Below, in pieces: positions 1-6,736 of a stretch of DNA of 37,188 nucleotides (position 1 is its first letter; the number at the start of each line of letters is the position of its first letter). Source of the stretch: Polyangiaceae bacterium (lineage in GTDB: Bacteria > Myxococcota_A > Polyangia > Polyangiales > Polyangiaceae). The position numbers and the translations under genes are program-made. The stretch spans positions 1 to 37,188 of the forward strand of contig JAKLKA010000067.1 of NCBI GenBank assembly GCA_023150915.1. The letters are read 5' to 3'. The notes below the pieces were generated by a model. It was not told the DNA's origin, did no database searches, and saw nothing but the letters and a program-made list of their open reading frames with translations.

Positions 1-267
1 GTTGCGGGCGCGGCGGGCAACGCCGGCGCTGCCGGAAGCAGCGGGGCCGCGGGCAGCGCAGGGGCCGGATCGGGCGGCAGCGGCGCGGGGGGCAAGGGCT
101 CCGGCGGCAGCGGCGCCGCGGCGGGGTCGGGTGGCGGAAGCGACGACGGCGGGGGCGACGGCGGGGGCTGCGGCTGTCGAACCCCGGCGAACGCCGGCCA
201 AAGCTCGCTGGCTTGGTTGGTGGCGGCGCTCGGGCTCGGCCTGCTCGGCCGGCGCCGTACCCGCTGA
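1..267 (+). CDS. C-terminal part of a MYXO-CTERM surface protein (5' end outside window)
   Basis: Frame 1 is open from the first base to TGA at 265-267 and gives 88 residues without a start, so the gene begins upstream of the window. The first 55 or so residues are a Gly/Ala/Ser linker. It is followed by GCGCRTPANAG, a hydrophobic stretch (SLAWLVAALGLGLLG) and the basic end RRRTR. Cys-Gly-Cys, transmembrane helix and Arg cluster is the MYXO-CTERM sorting-signal layout known from myxobacterial exported proteins, where the tail is thought to be cleaved and the protein held at the cell surface. The catalytic or binding part is not in the window, so no function can be given. The tail closely resembles the end of the astacin-like protein at 30207-31385 (also GCGCRT), so both probably use the same sorting machinery. 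Confidence 0.85.
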   Translation, partial: VAGAAGNAGAAGSSGAAGSAGAGSGGSGAGGKGSGGSGAAAGSGGGSDDGGGDGGGCGCRTPANAGQSSLAWLVAALGLGLLGRRRTR

Positions 268-280
268 GGCGTGGTCGGTC

Positions 281-286
281 TAAGCT
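281..286 (+). promoter_or_regulatory. Putative -10 element TAAGCT, leaderless-type
   Basis: TAAGCT ends 10 bases before the GTG at 296 and no Shine-Dalgarno sequence lies between them. A transcript starting about 7 bases after the hexamer would begin almost at the start codon. No convincing -35 is seen. Inference from spacing only. Confidence 0.4.
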
Positions 287-295
287 TCGCTCATC

Positions 296-1990
296 GTGAG
301 GCTGCTCTCCGCCGCTGCGGCCATCGTCGCGTTGACCACGGGCGCCTGCGGCGAACCCGAGCCGGTCTCGGAGGTGATCGTCGAGGTCTTCGCCGATCCG
401 GAGCTGCGGGAGAAGGCCGACGCGTTGCATGTGGTCGTCGAGGGCGACGACGGCGACATCGTGCTCGATCGGCTCAAGGCCCTCGAGCCCGAGTCCGAGC
501 GGCTCGCGCGCGTGCCCATCGTCCCCAGCGGCGACGATGCCAGCCGTCGATTCGTATTCCGCGCCGAGCTGCGCGCCGCAGAGGCGGTGCTGGCGACCCT
601 CGAGGCTCGGGCGGGGTTCGTTCGGGGCGAGCTGCGCGCGCTGACCCTGCGCTTCGACGCCAGCTGCGCCGGGGTCGAGTGCGGAGCCGGGCGGACCTGC
701 TCGAACGGCGAGTGCCGAGGCGCGTGCTTCGACACCGCGCCGGCGGGCAGCACCGAGGCAGCCGTCCCGCTGTGCCGCGAGTGTGACACCTGTCAGCGCA
801 GCTGCCAGGCCACCGACGGGCTGACGTGTGGTTGCGCGGGCGACACCTGCCAGGCCGGCGCGTGCCTGCTTCAGAAACCCGTCCGCTCGGTCGCCGCAGG
901 CGCGAACCACACCTGTGCGCTGCTCGAAGACAAGACGGTGCGCTGCTGGGGGCGCAACCGTCTGAGCTCGACCAACCTCTACGGCGTGCTCGGTGCGGGT
1001 CTTGCGACGCAAGAGAACAGCCCCCAGCCCGTGAAGGTGCTGTCGACCAACGGGTGGTGGAAAGATCTTGCCGCCGGCAAGGCGTCCACGTGCGTGCTGG
1101 ACAACACCCAGCGTCACTGCTGGGGCGAGAACTTCGCGGGCGAGCTGGGCGGTGCTGCCACCAGCTTCGAGCCGAAGCCGATCGCGTTCGCGTCGACCTT
1201 CGAGGAGGTCTCGGCGGGCTCGCGCCACCACTGCGCGCGCACCGCCAAAGACGAGCTGTTCTGCTGGGGCGTCAACGATCACGCGCAGCTCGGGCTTGGA
1301 AAGAAGTCCTCGGACGAGCTGCCCACGCTGGTCGGCAACGGCTATCGGCAGGTCGCTGCCGGCGGCGAGCACAGCTGCGCCATCGATCTCGGAGGTCGGC
1401 TCTGGTGCTGGGGCTTCAACGACGGCGGCCAAGTCGGCGTTCCCGGGACCGACGACGTGACGAAGCCGGCGCGCGCCGGCTGCGATCCCGGCAGCGAGCC
1501 GGGCGTGTGTTTCGACGACTGGGAACGAGTGGCGACGGGTCGCTTCCACACCTGCGCCCTTCGCAAGGGGCGACAGCTCTACTGCTTCGGCGGCAACGCC
1601 AACGGCCAACTGGGGATCGAGACGCCGTTCGGCGCGCGTGTCGCGACGCCCACCCTGGTGGTGGGCCAGCAGCGCTTCGTCGCGGTCTACGCCGCGGGCA
1701 GCCACACCTGCGCATTGGACGAAGAGAAGAAGCTCTGGTGCTGGGGCGCGAACGGGCAGCGCCAGACCGCAATCCCCGATCTGGACAAGGTGATCGAGCC
1801 CACGGTCGTGCCGGTCGACTCGACCCAGACCTGGGCGCGCCTGTCGCTCGGGCCAAGCCACGGTTGCACCGTTCGTGACGATCAGTCGCTGTACTGCTGG
1901 GGCGCGAACGACGACGGTCAACTGGGCCGCGGCTCGGTGACCGCCGAGCCCAGCGCTGCGCCGCGGCGCGTGTGCTTCACCGATCCGTGA
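296..1990 (+). CDS. RCC1-repeat beta-propeller lipoprotein
   Basis: 564 residues from a GTG start. The N-terminus is a lipoprotein signal (hydrophobic to TTGAC, acylated Cys at residue 18), so the protein is probably membrane anchored and faces the periplasm or cell surface. Residues about 120-190 form a Cys-rich, EGF-like region (CAGVECGAGRTCSNGECRG). Residues about 195-560 contain seven repeats, each with a Cys-Ala/Thr pair and CWG or CFG 8-11 residues later (for example HTCALLEDKTVRCWG). This is the bacterial RCC1/BNR-like pattern, and seven copies suit a seven-bladed propeller in which each blade could carry one disulfide. The ligand is unknown; RCC1-type propellers usually bind proteins. 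No SD precedes the start. The gene ends one base from the stop of the convergent regulator gene. Confidence 0.85.
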   Translation: MRLLSAAAAIVALTTGACGEPEPVSEVIVEVFADPELREKADALHVVVEGDDGDIVLDRLKALEPESERLARVPIVPSGDDASRRFVFRAELRAAEAVLATLEARAGFVRGELRALTLRFDASCAGVECGAGRTCSNGECRGACFDTAPAGSTEAAVPLCRECDTCQRSCQATDGLTCGCAGDTCQAGACLLQKPVRSVAAGANHTCALLEDKTVRCWGRNRLSSTNLYGVLGAGLATQENSPQPVKVLSTNGWWKDLAAGKASTCVLDNTQRHCWGENFAGELGGAATSFEPKPIAFASTFEEVSAGSRHHCARTAKDELFCWGVNDHAQLGLGKKSSDELPTLVGNGYRQVAAGGEHSCAIDLGGRLWCWGFNDGGQVGVPGTDDVTKPARAGCDPGSEPGVCFDDWERVATGRFHTCALRKGRQLYCFGGNANGQLGIETPFGARVATPTLVVGQQRFVAVYAAGSHTCALDEEKKLWCWGANGQRQTAIPDLDKVIEPTVVPVDSTQTWARLSLGPSHGCTVRDDQSLYCWGANDDGQLGRGSVTAEPSAAPRRVCFTDP

Positions 1991-1991
1991 C

Positions 1992-3605
1992 TCACCTCGG
2001 CATCAGCCGGCGCGTCGGCTCCGAGAACACGGTGTCTTCGAGGACGTACTCGACGTTGCGTCCCTCGCGCTTGGGCTCGCACGCGCCCGCCCCGGCCAGC
2101 TCTGCCAGCGCGCCCTGCGCCGAGCGTAGCGAGATGCCCAGCGCGTCGGCGGCCGCTTTGGCGCTGGCTGCGCCGCGCTGGGCCAAGAGCTGCAGCACGC
2201 GGTCCGAGACCCGCTGGCACACGCGGGGGTCGGGGATGATGGCCCGAGAGGCCAGCCCCAGGCGAAGGCGGCCGACTTCCTTGACGGCCTCGCACTCGGG
2301 CACCGCAACGCGCGCGCGGTGCTGCAGCACGTTGAAAGCGCTTCGATGCAGCTCGGGCACGAACGCGAAGCCGTAAACCTCGCGAAAGCAGTCGGCCTCG
2401 TCGAGCCCCGACGGCCCGGCCAACGCCAGCACCGCGAGTAGGGTCTCGACTCGACCCTTGGTGCGGTGTGACGCCGGGACGCGGATCCAGTCGCCGGCGT
2501 CGATCAGACCCACACCCCAGTGCAGCACGCGGCAAGCCTCTGCGCCCGGCGCGGCGATCACGTAGGCCTGAGCGCTCCCGTCGTCGTCGTCACGAAAACG
2601 CAGCCCGCTCAGGGCCGGCGGAACTGCCGGTGAGCGCCCGGCTCGGAACCTCTCGAGCTCGTGCGTGGCGGCCGGCACCGAGGGTAGCAGCGCGCCGGCC
2701 AACTCCAGCGCCTCGCGCCGAAAAGCGAAGAGCAGCTGGTTGTCGCCTGCCAGGGCGTCGACTGCGCGCAGTGCCCCGGAGCAGTCGCTCAGGGCCGCGG
2801 CGCAGAGCAGCGCGTGGACCGCCCGAGCGCCCTGCTCGCAAGGCGCATCGCCCGAGGGCGCCGGCACGCCGCGCACGCCGCAGAACTGCCGCTCCCAGTC
2901 CAGCCACGCGCGCCACGCCCCCGGAAGCGACGCCCCCAGCGACTGCAAGATGCGCAAGCCGAGGTGCGGCTGCCCGGCCAGACGCCGCACCCGGGCCAAG
3001 ACCAGATTCGCCCACAGCTCGACCCGTGGGATCCCTTCGCTGCGGGCCATCATCGAGGCCCGGCGTGCCAGGGCCAGGGCCGGTTCGGTGGCACCCTCGT
3101 GCGCTGCCATGAGCGCCCGCGTCGACGTCAGCTCGACCACCAGCGCCGCCAACCCGGCTCGACTCGCCTCGCGCGTGCAGTGCTCGAGGTCCAGCTCGGA
3201 CGCGCCGGCCTGGTGCAAGCCAGCCAGCGCCTCGACCCACGTGCCGGTCAGGGCAAGCTCTGGAGCAGGTTGGCCGCGGAGCGCGCGGGCCATGCTCCCC
3301 AGCTCCGCGAGCGCGGCGCCGTCGAAGTCGAGCATTGCGCTCCGCGCCGCGCACCCTACCAGTGCCATCGCCGCGTCGCAGCTCGCCGGCGCCGCCGCCA
3401 AGAGCTCGCGCACGTGGGTGCTCTGCACCCTGCACGAGGGCTCGGCGGCAACCCAATCGAGCTCACTTCGGATCACCCGCGCCCACGCGCGGCTGGTCGC
3501 ATCGCGCGCTTCCTCCAGCGCTGACAGCAAGCCTCTGCACGCAGCGGCGTCCCCGATCAGGGCTGCCCGGGTTCCGGCGGTGAGCGCTGCGGTCGAGACG
3601 GACAC
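1992..3605 (-). CDS. Large putative transcriptional regulator with C-terminal winged helix
   Basis: 537 residues from a GTG start. Residues 1-330 are Ala/Leu-rich helical sequence with repeat-like spacing (TPR-like, no clear consensus), as in regulators that carry a helical sensor or scaffold. Residues about 375-430 (RTKGRVETLLAVLALAG...FREVYGF) look like a first DNA-binding-type fold. Residues about 460-525 (VLQLLAQRGAASAKAAADALGIS) look like a winged helix-turn-helix. I know no named family with this arrangement, so DNA binding is an inference from the C-terminus. The gene diverges from the Ser/Thr kinase gene across 21 bp, and a TATAGT hexamer at 3615-3620 sits 10 bases upstream of its start. 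The two genes are likely co-regulated or mutually exclusive in transcription. No signal peptide. Confidence 0.7.
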   Translation of the reverse strand: MSVSTAALTAGTRAALIGDAAACRGLLSALEEARDATSRAWARVIRSELDWVAAEPSCRVQSTHVRELLAAAPASCDAAMALVGCAARSAMLDFDGAALAELGSMARALRGQPAPELALTGTWVEALAGLHQAGASELDLEHCTREASRAGLAALVVELTSTRALMAAHEGATEPALALARRASMMARSEGIPRVELWANLVLARVRRLAGQPHLGLRILQSLGASLPGAWRAWLDWERQFCGVRGVPAPSGDAPCEQGARAVHALLCAAALSDCSGALRAVDALAGDNQLLFAFRREALELAGALLPSVPAATHELERFRAGRSPAVPPALSGLRFRDDDDGSAQAYVIAAPGAEACRVLHWGVGLIDAGDWIRVPASHRTKGRVETLLAVLALAGPSGLDEADCFREVYGFAFVPELHRSAFNVLQHRARVAVPECEAVKEVGRLRLGLASRAIIPDPRVCQRVSDRVLQLLAQRGAASAKAAADALGISLRSAQGALAELAGAGACEPKREGRNVEYVLEDTVFSEPTRRLMPR

Positions 3606-3611
3606 GCGTGG

Positions 3612-3617
3612 TAGACT
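3612..3617 (+). promoter_or_regulatory. Putative -10 element TAGACT of the kinase gene
   Basis: TAGACT fits TANNNT and ends 10 bases before the GTG at 3627. No SD sequence fits in the remaining space, so the message would be leaderless. It shares bases 3615-3617 with the opposite-strand element. Confidence 0.5.
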
Positions 3618-3620
3618 ATA
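3615..3620 (-). promoter_or_regulatory. Putative -10 element TATAGT of the regulator gene
   Basis: Read on the minus strand the bases are TATAGT, five of six matching TATAAT, ending 10 bases before the GTG at 3605. It overlaps the plus-strand TAGACT, so the two promoters could not be occupied at the same time. Confidence 0.5.
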
Positions 3621-3626
3621 GCGCCA

Positions 3627-4967
3627 GTGTCTGTTTCACCCCACGGTGGCTCGCCCTACCGAACGCTCTACACCATCGCCTCGGGCGGCATGGGGCGCGT
3701 GGATCTGGCCGTGCGCCTCGAGGGCAGCTTCGAGCGGCTCTTCGCCGTGAAGCGGCTCAAAGCAGCGCTGGCCGACGATACCGGCGTCCGCGAGATGTTC
3801 TTGGACGAGGCGCGAATCGCGGGCCTGGTCCGACACCCCAACGTCGTCAGCGTGCTCGACGTCGGCCACGACGCCGAGGGCCCCTATCTGGTGATGGAAT
3901 GGGTCGAGGGTGTGTCCGTGGCGCAGCTCTTGGCCCAGCGCAGCGCGCATCCGCTGCCCGTCGACGTCTGCTTGCGCGTCGCGGCTCAGGTCGCCGACGG
4001 GCTGCACGCGGCCCACGAGCAGGGCGACGCCGAGGGGCGCCCGCTGCACCTGGTGCATCGCGACGTCTCGCCACAGAACATCCTCATCGGGTTCGACGGC
4101 GTGGCGCGCGTCACCGACTTCGGGATCGCCAAGGCGTTGGGGCGCACGACTCAGACCTCGACCGGTATCCTGAAGGGGAAGCTGGGCTACATCTCACCCG
4201 AGCAGCTGCGCTTCGAGCCCGCCGATCGCCGGGCCGACCTCTTCGGTCTCGGCGTGGTTCTGTTCGAGTTGCTCACGGGCAAGCGCCTCTACCGCGGCGA
4301 AGACGAGCTCGATGGTCCCCGTCGCATCTTGAGCGAGCCCCCGCCCGATCTGGGCGACTTTCGCGTCGACGTCGAGCCCGAATTGGTCGAGCTGATGTTC
4401 GAGCTCTTGGCCAAGTCGCGCGAGGGGCGCCCCGAGACGGCGAAGGCGGTCGCGCAGCGTCTCGAGGCCATGCTCGCGGCGCTCACGTCCGCGGGCGAGA
4501 CCACCGACACCGCCGAGCTCTTGGCGCGTCACTTCTCCGGCGCGCGCGAGCAGCAACGCCAGCGCACGCGCGAAGCCGTGGAGCGCGTGCGGGCCCCGTC
4601 GACGATCTCGGCCGCTGGCGTCGTCGCGCGCGTCGACGCCCCCAGGCCAAGGTCGCGGCTGAAGTGGGGGCTTGGCGCGGGTGCCGCGCTGGCGCTCTCG
4701 ACCCTGGCGGTCACGCTCGGGGGCCGGGCGCTCGCGCGGCGCGAGACGCCGCCGGTAGCCTCGGCCGTTTTGCCGGCGCAGCCCGCCACCACGGCCAGCG
4801 CCGGCGCCACGGCGCCCGCCGGCGCGGAACCAGCAGCGACCAGCTCGCCCTCGGTCGCGCCCCCCGCACCGTCGGCGCCGCCCGCGCTTCGGGCCGGCAA
4901 GGGTGCACCGCGCCCCGCGGCCAGCGGACGCCCCCGCGGCACAATGCCCATGTGGGAGAGCTATTGA
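3627..4967 (+). CDS. Eukaryotic-like Ser/Thr protein kinase with transmembrane helix
   Basis: 446 residues from a GTG start. The kinase domain covers residues about 11-285: Gly loop ASGGMGRV (18-25), ATP-binding Lys42 (FAVKRL), catalytic HRDVSPQN (144-151), DFG at 164-166 and SPEQL in the activation segment. HRDVSPQN has Ser where most kinases have Lys; this variant is common in myxobacterial kinases and need not mean inactivity. A helix at about 348-372 (GLGAGAALALSTLAVTLG) spans the membrane and is followed by a Pro/Ala-rich periplasmic tail without a recognisable sensor domain. The next gene starts within six bases of its stop, so the TPR membrane protein is likely a partner or substrate. 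Substrate unknown. Confidence 0.93.
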   Translation: MSVSPHGGSPYRTLYTIASGGMGRVDLAVRLEGSFERLFAVKRLKAALADDTGVREMFLDEARIAGLVRHPNVVSVLDVGHDAEGPYLVMEWVEGVSVAQLLAQRSAHPLPVDVCLRVAAQVADGLHAAHEQGDAEGRPLHLVHRDVSPQNILIGFDGVARVTDFGIAKALGRTTQTSTGILKGKLGYISPEQLRFEPADRRADLFGLGVVLFELLTGKRLYRGEDELDGPRRILSEPPPDLGDFRVDVEPELVELMFELLAKSREGRPETAKAVAQRLEAMLAALTSAGETTDTAELLARHFSGAREQQRQRTREAVERVRAPSTISAAGVVARVDAPRPRSRLKWGLGAGAALALSTLAVTLGGRALARRETPPVASAVLPAQPATTASAGATAPAGAEPAATSSPSVAPPAPSAPPALRAGKGAPRPAASGRPRGTMPMWESY

Positions 4968-4969
4968 CG

Positions 4970-5908
4970 GTGCGGCGTGCGTTCCGGTTCGTGCTCGTGG
5001 CAGCGCTGGTCGTGCGCGGGGTCGGTGCAGAGCCGCGGCCCGACCGCGCGGCGGCGGAGGACGCGAAGCAGCTCTTCGAACAGGGGAAAGTCGCGATGCG
5101 CGGCGGGCGCTTCGCCGAGGCGCGCGACCGATTCCAGCGCTCACTCGAGCGGTCACCCAACCCCAGCGCAGCGTTCAATCTCGCGGTGGCGCTGCGGGGA
5201 ATGGGGCGTCCCAAAGAAGCGCACGAGCTCTTGCTGCGCCTCGCGGCGGGTGGTTTCGGGAAGCTCCCCGACGACCGGCTTCGTGAAGTCCAGGCGCTGG
5301 CTCAGGACGTCGGGCGGGACGTCGCGACCCTTCGCATCGTGGTAACGGGTGCGCCCAGCGTCGAGGTGCGGGTCGACGGGGAACGCCTGGGGAAGGTCGA
5401 GAAGGGCCGAGCGCTCACGGTGCGGGTCAACCCCGGCGACCGCGTGGTCAGCCTGGCTGCGCCACTTCGCGAGCCCGTCGAGGCGCGCATTGCGCTGGGT
5501 GCAGGCCGCACGGTGCTACTCGAGCGCAAGCTGGTCGTCTCGCGAGAGGCGCGGCGTGCCACGTTGACGGTCGTCGCACGGAACGCCACCCACGAAGTCG
5601 AAGTGGTCGGGGTGGCCCGCGCGCGATCACGCCTCGAGCGCAAGCTCGACCCGGGGAAGTATCGTGTGCTGCTGCACAGCCCTGGCGGCACCACCGAGCG
5701 CGCGGTGACGCTCGAGCCCGCCACGCGCCACCGGGTGGAGATCGAGCCCGCTCGCTCGTCGCTGTTCGAGAGCCCCTGGTTCTGGGCTGGCGCGTCGGTG
5801 GTGGCCCTCGGCGGCACGCTCGGCGGCTACTACCTGCTGCGCCCCCAGCGCGATGAGCCCGTATCCGATCCCGAGTTCGGCGTCGTCCAGGCGCTGCGCG
5901 GGCGCTGA
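4970..5908 (+). CDS. TPR-containing membrane protein with PEGA-like region
   Basis: 312 residues. I chose GTG 4970, three codons into the frame, because it begins a signal peptide (RRAFRFVLVAALVVRGVGA). A TTG at 4964 that overlaps the kinase stop is the alternative. Residues about 25-95 are TPR-like (QLFEQGKVAMRGGRFAEARD, then SAAFNLAVALRGMGRPKEAH). Residues about 115-255 are two beta-rich PEGA-like modules (VEVRVDGERLGKVEKGR, then GKYRVLLHSPGG), which usually act as extracytoplasmic carbohydrate- or surface-binding modules. A helix near residue 270 (WFWAGASVVALGGTLGGYYL) anchors the end. TPR plus PEGA plus one helix often accompanies kinase genes in myxobacteria, and the near-overlap with the kinase suggests translational coupling. 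Confidence 0.8.
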   Translation: MRRAFRFVLVAALVVRGVGAEPRPDRAAAEDAKQLFEQGKVAMRGGRFAEARDRFQRSLERSPNPSAAFNLAVALRGMGRPKEAHELLLRLAAGGFGKLPDDRLREVQALAQDVGRDVATLRIVVTGAPSVEVRVDGERLGKVEKGRALTVRVNPGDRVVSLAAPLREPVEARIALGAGRTVLLERKLVVSREARRATLTVVARNATHEVEVVGVARARSRLERKLDPGKYRVLLHSPGGTTERAVTLEPATRHRVEIEPARSSLFESPWFWAGASVVALGGTLGGYYLLRPQRDEPVSDPEFGVVQALRGR

Positions 5909-5960
5909 AGGTCGGTCAAGAATTGGCTAGCTCGAGCCGGCGGAGCCGGCCCGCGTTGGG

Positions 5961-6213
5961 GTGGGGCCCCAAAGAGTTCACTCGTACGTCATCGGGAAGA
6001 AACGAACGGACTGGGTGCTCGACGCGGACATCCGCAACTTCTTCGACTCCATCGACCATGAGTGGATGCAGAAGTTCATCGAGCACCGCATCTCGGACCG
6101 ACGCCTGGTGAGGCTGCTGATGAAGTGGCTGAAAGCAGGTGTCATGGAGGATGGCCGAGTGCACGAGACGCAGGAAGGAACGCCGCAAGGAGGCATCATC
6201 AGCCCCCCGCGTC
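5961..6213 (+). pseudogene. Group II intron reverse-transcriptase (maturase) fragment
   Basis: About 84 codons of a group II intron-type RT. The strong part runs from KRTDWVLDADIRNFFDSIDH (RT block with the first catalytic Asp) through HRISDRRLVRLLMKWLKAGV to EGTPQGGIISP (RT-4 block). The similarity begins about 25 bases into the stretch and stops right after GGIISP. The YADD catalytic box, thumb, maturase X domain and endonuclease domain are absent, as are the first 100 or so residues normal for the family. The frame opens at 5931, just after a TAG at 5928. No intron domain V or VI is recognisable nearby. It is a decayed remnant and cannot make an active enzyme; the GTG at 5961 is only the first possible start. 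Confidence 0.85.
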
Positions 6214-6223
6214 ACGATTCGGC

Positions 6224-6237
6224 GCCCCCCGGGGGGC
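6224..6237. repeat. 14-bp perfect GC palindrome
   Basis: GCCCCCCGGGGGGC is perfectly self-complementary. It lies just beyond the end of the RT fragment and downstream of the minus-strand lipoprotein gene that ends at 6273. It could work as a hairpin between converging transcripts, but there is no loop or T-run, so a terminator is not supported. Confidence 0.4.
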
Positions 6238-6272
6238 AGACGCTTTGGCGCAGTGCAGGGCGGGCCCGAGCG

Positions 6273-6695
6273 TCAGGGCGCCGCTCGCCGCTTGCCACAG
6301 GTGGTTACGCGCTTGCCCGTGGCGTCGAATACGGCAGCCGGGGCCGTTGCCGACACGTTCCGGCGTACGCCGTCACACATCTCCTCGCGATAGCGGTAAG
6401 AGAGGGTCGTGTCCGCGGTGAGCGAGCTGTGGACCTCGATTCGGGTGCCAGCGGGCTCGCGATAGCTACACACGGCGACCACGCGATCCCACCAGTCTTC
6501 GCACTTCGACCAGTGAAGCGTGGAGCGACATCCCTCTCTGCGCAGTCTGCCGTGCGCCGCGTCGCTCTCGGACGAGTCGAACCCGGGCTGCGCCGCGCAC
6601 CGTGTGCGCGCGGCGTCGAAGTCGCCCGCTTTCCGCTTGGGTGGACCGCACGCGAAGAGGCCTGCTACCACCATCAAGGCCATCCCCGAGCGCAT
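6273..6695 (-). CDS. Small Cys-containing lipoprotein, function unknown
   Basis: 140 residues from ATG 6695. The N-terminus is a lipoprotein signal (MALMVVAGLFAC, Cys16). The mature part has several further Cys residues (TRCAAQPGF, EGCRST, KCEDWW, AVCSYRE, EEMCDG, TTCGKR) that could form disulfides in the periplasm. I recognise no family. A TAGATT hexamer sits seven bases upstream of the ATG with a TGGACC 17 bases further up, so the message may be leaderless. The gene lies 41 bases downstream of the second kinase on the same strand, so it may be read from that gene too. An internal Met at residue 5 is an alternative start. Confidence 0.7.
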   Translation of the reverse strand: MRSGMALMVVAGLFACGPPKRKAGDFDAARTRCAAQPGFDSSESDAAHGRLRREGCRSTLHWSKCEDWWDRVVAVCSYREPAGTRIEVHSSLTADTTLSYRYREEMCDGVRRNVSATAPAAVFDATGKRVTTCGKRRAAP

Positions 6696-6701
6696 GCGCC
6701 G

Positions 6702-6707
6702 AATCTA
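6702..6707 (-). promoter_or_regulatory. Putative -10 element TAGATT upstream of the small lipoprotein
   Basis: On the minus strand TAGATT ends seven bases before the ATG at 6695. A TGGACC at 6725-6730 is 17 bases upstream and matches four of six bases of the -35 consensus. There is no SD sequence. Confidence 0.4.
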
Positions 6708-6736
6708 CCCGTCGAGGGAGAACGGGTCCACGCATC

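Noticed and set aside
3608-4963. Long frame continuous with the TPR gene and overlapping the kinase
   Set aside because: The first 450 residues are Arg-rich and antimotif; only the part from 4970 is protein-like.
6224-6237. Rho-independent terminator at the GC palindrome
   Set aside because: No loop and no T-run follow on either strand.
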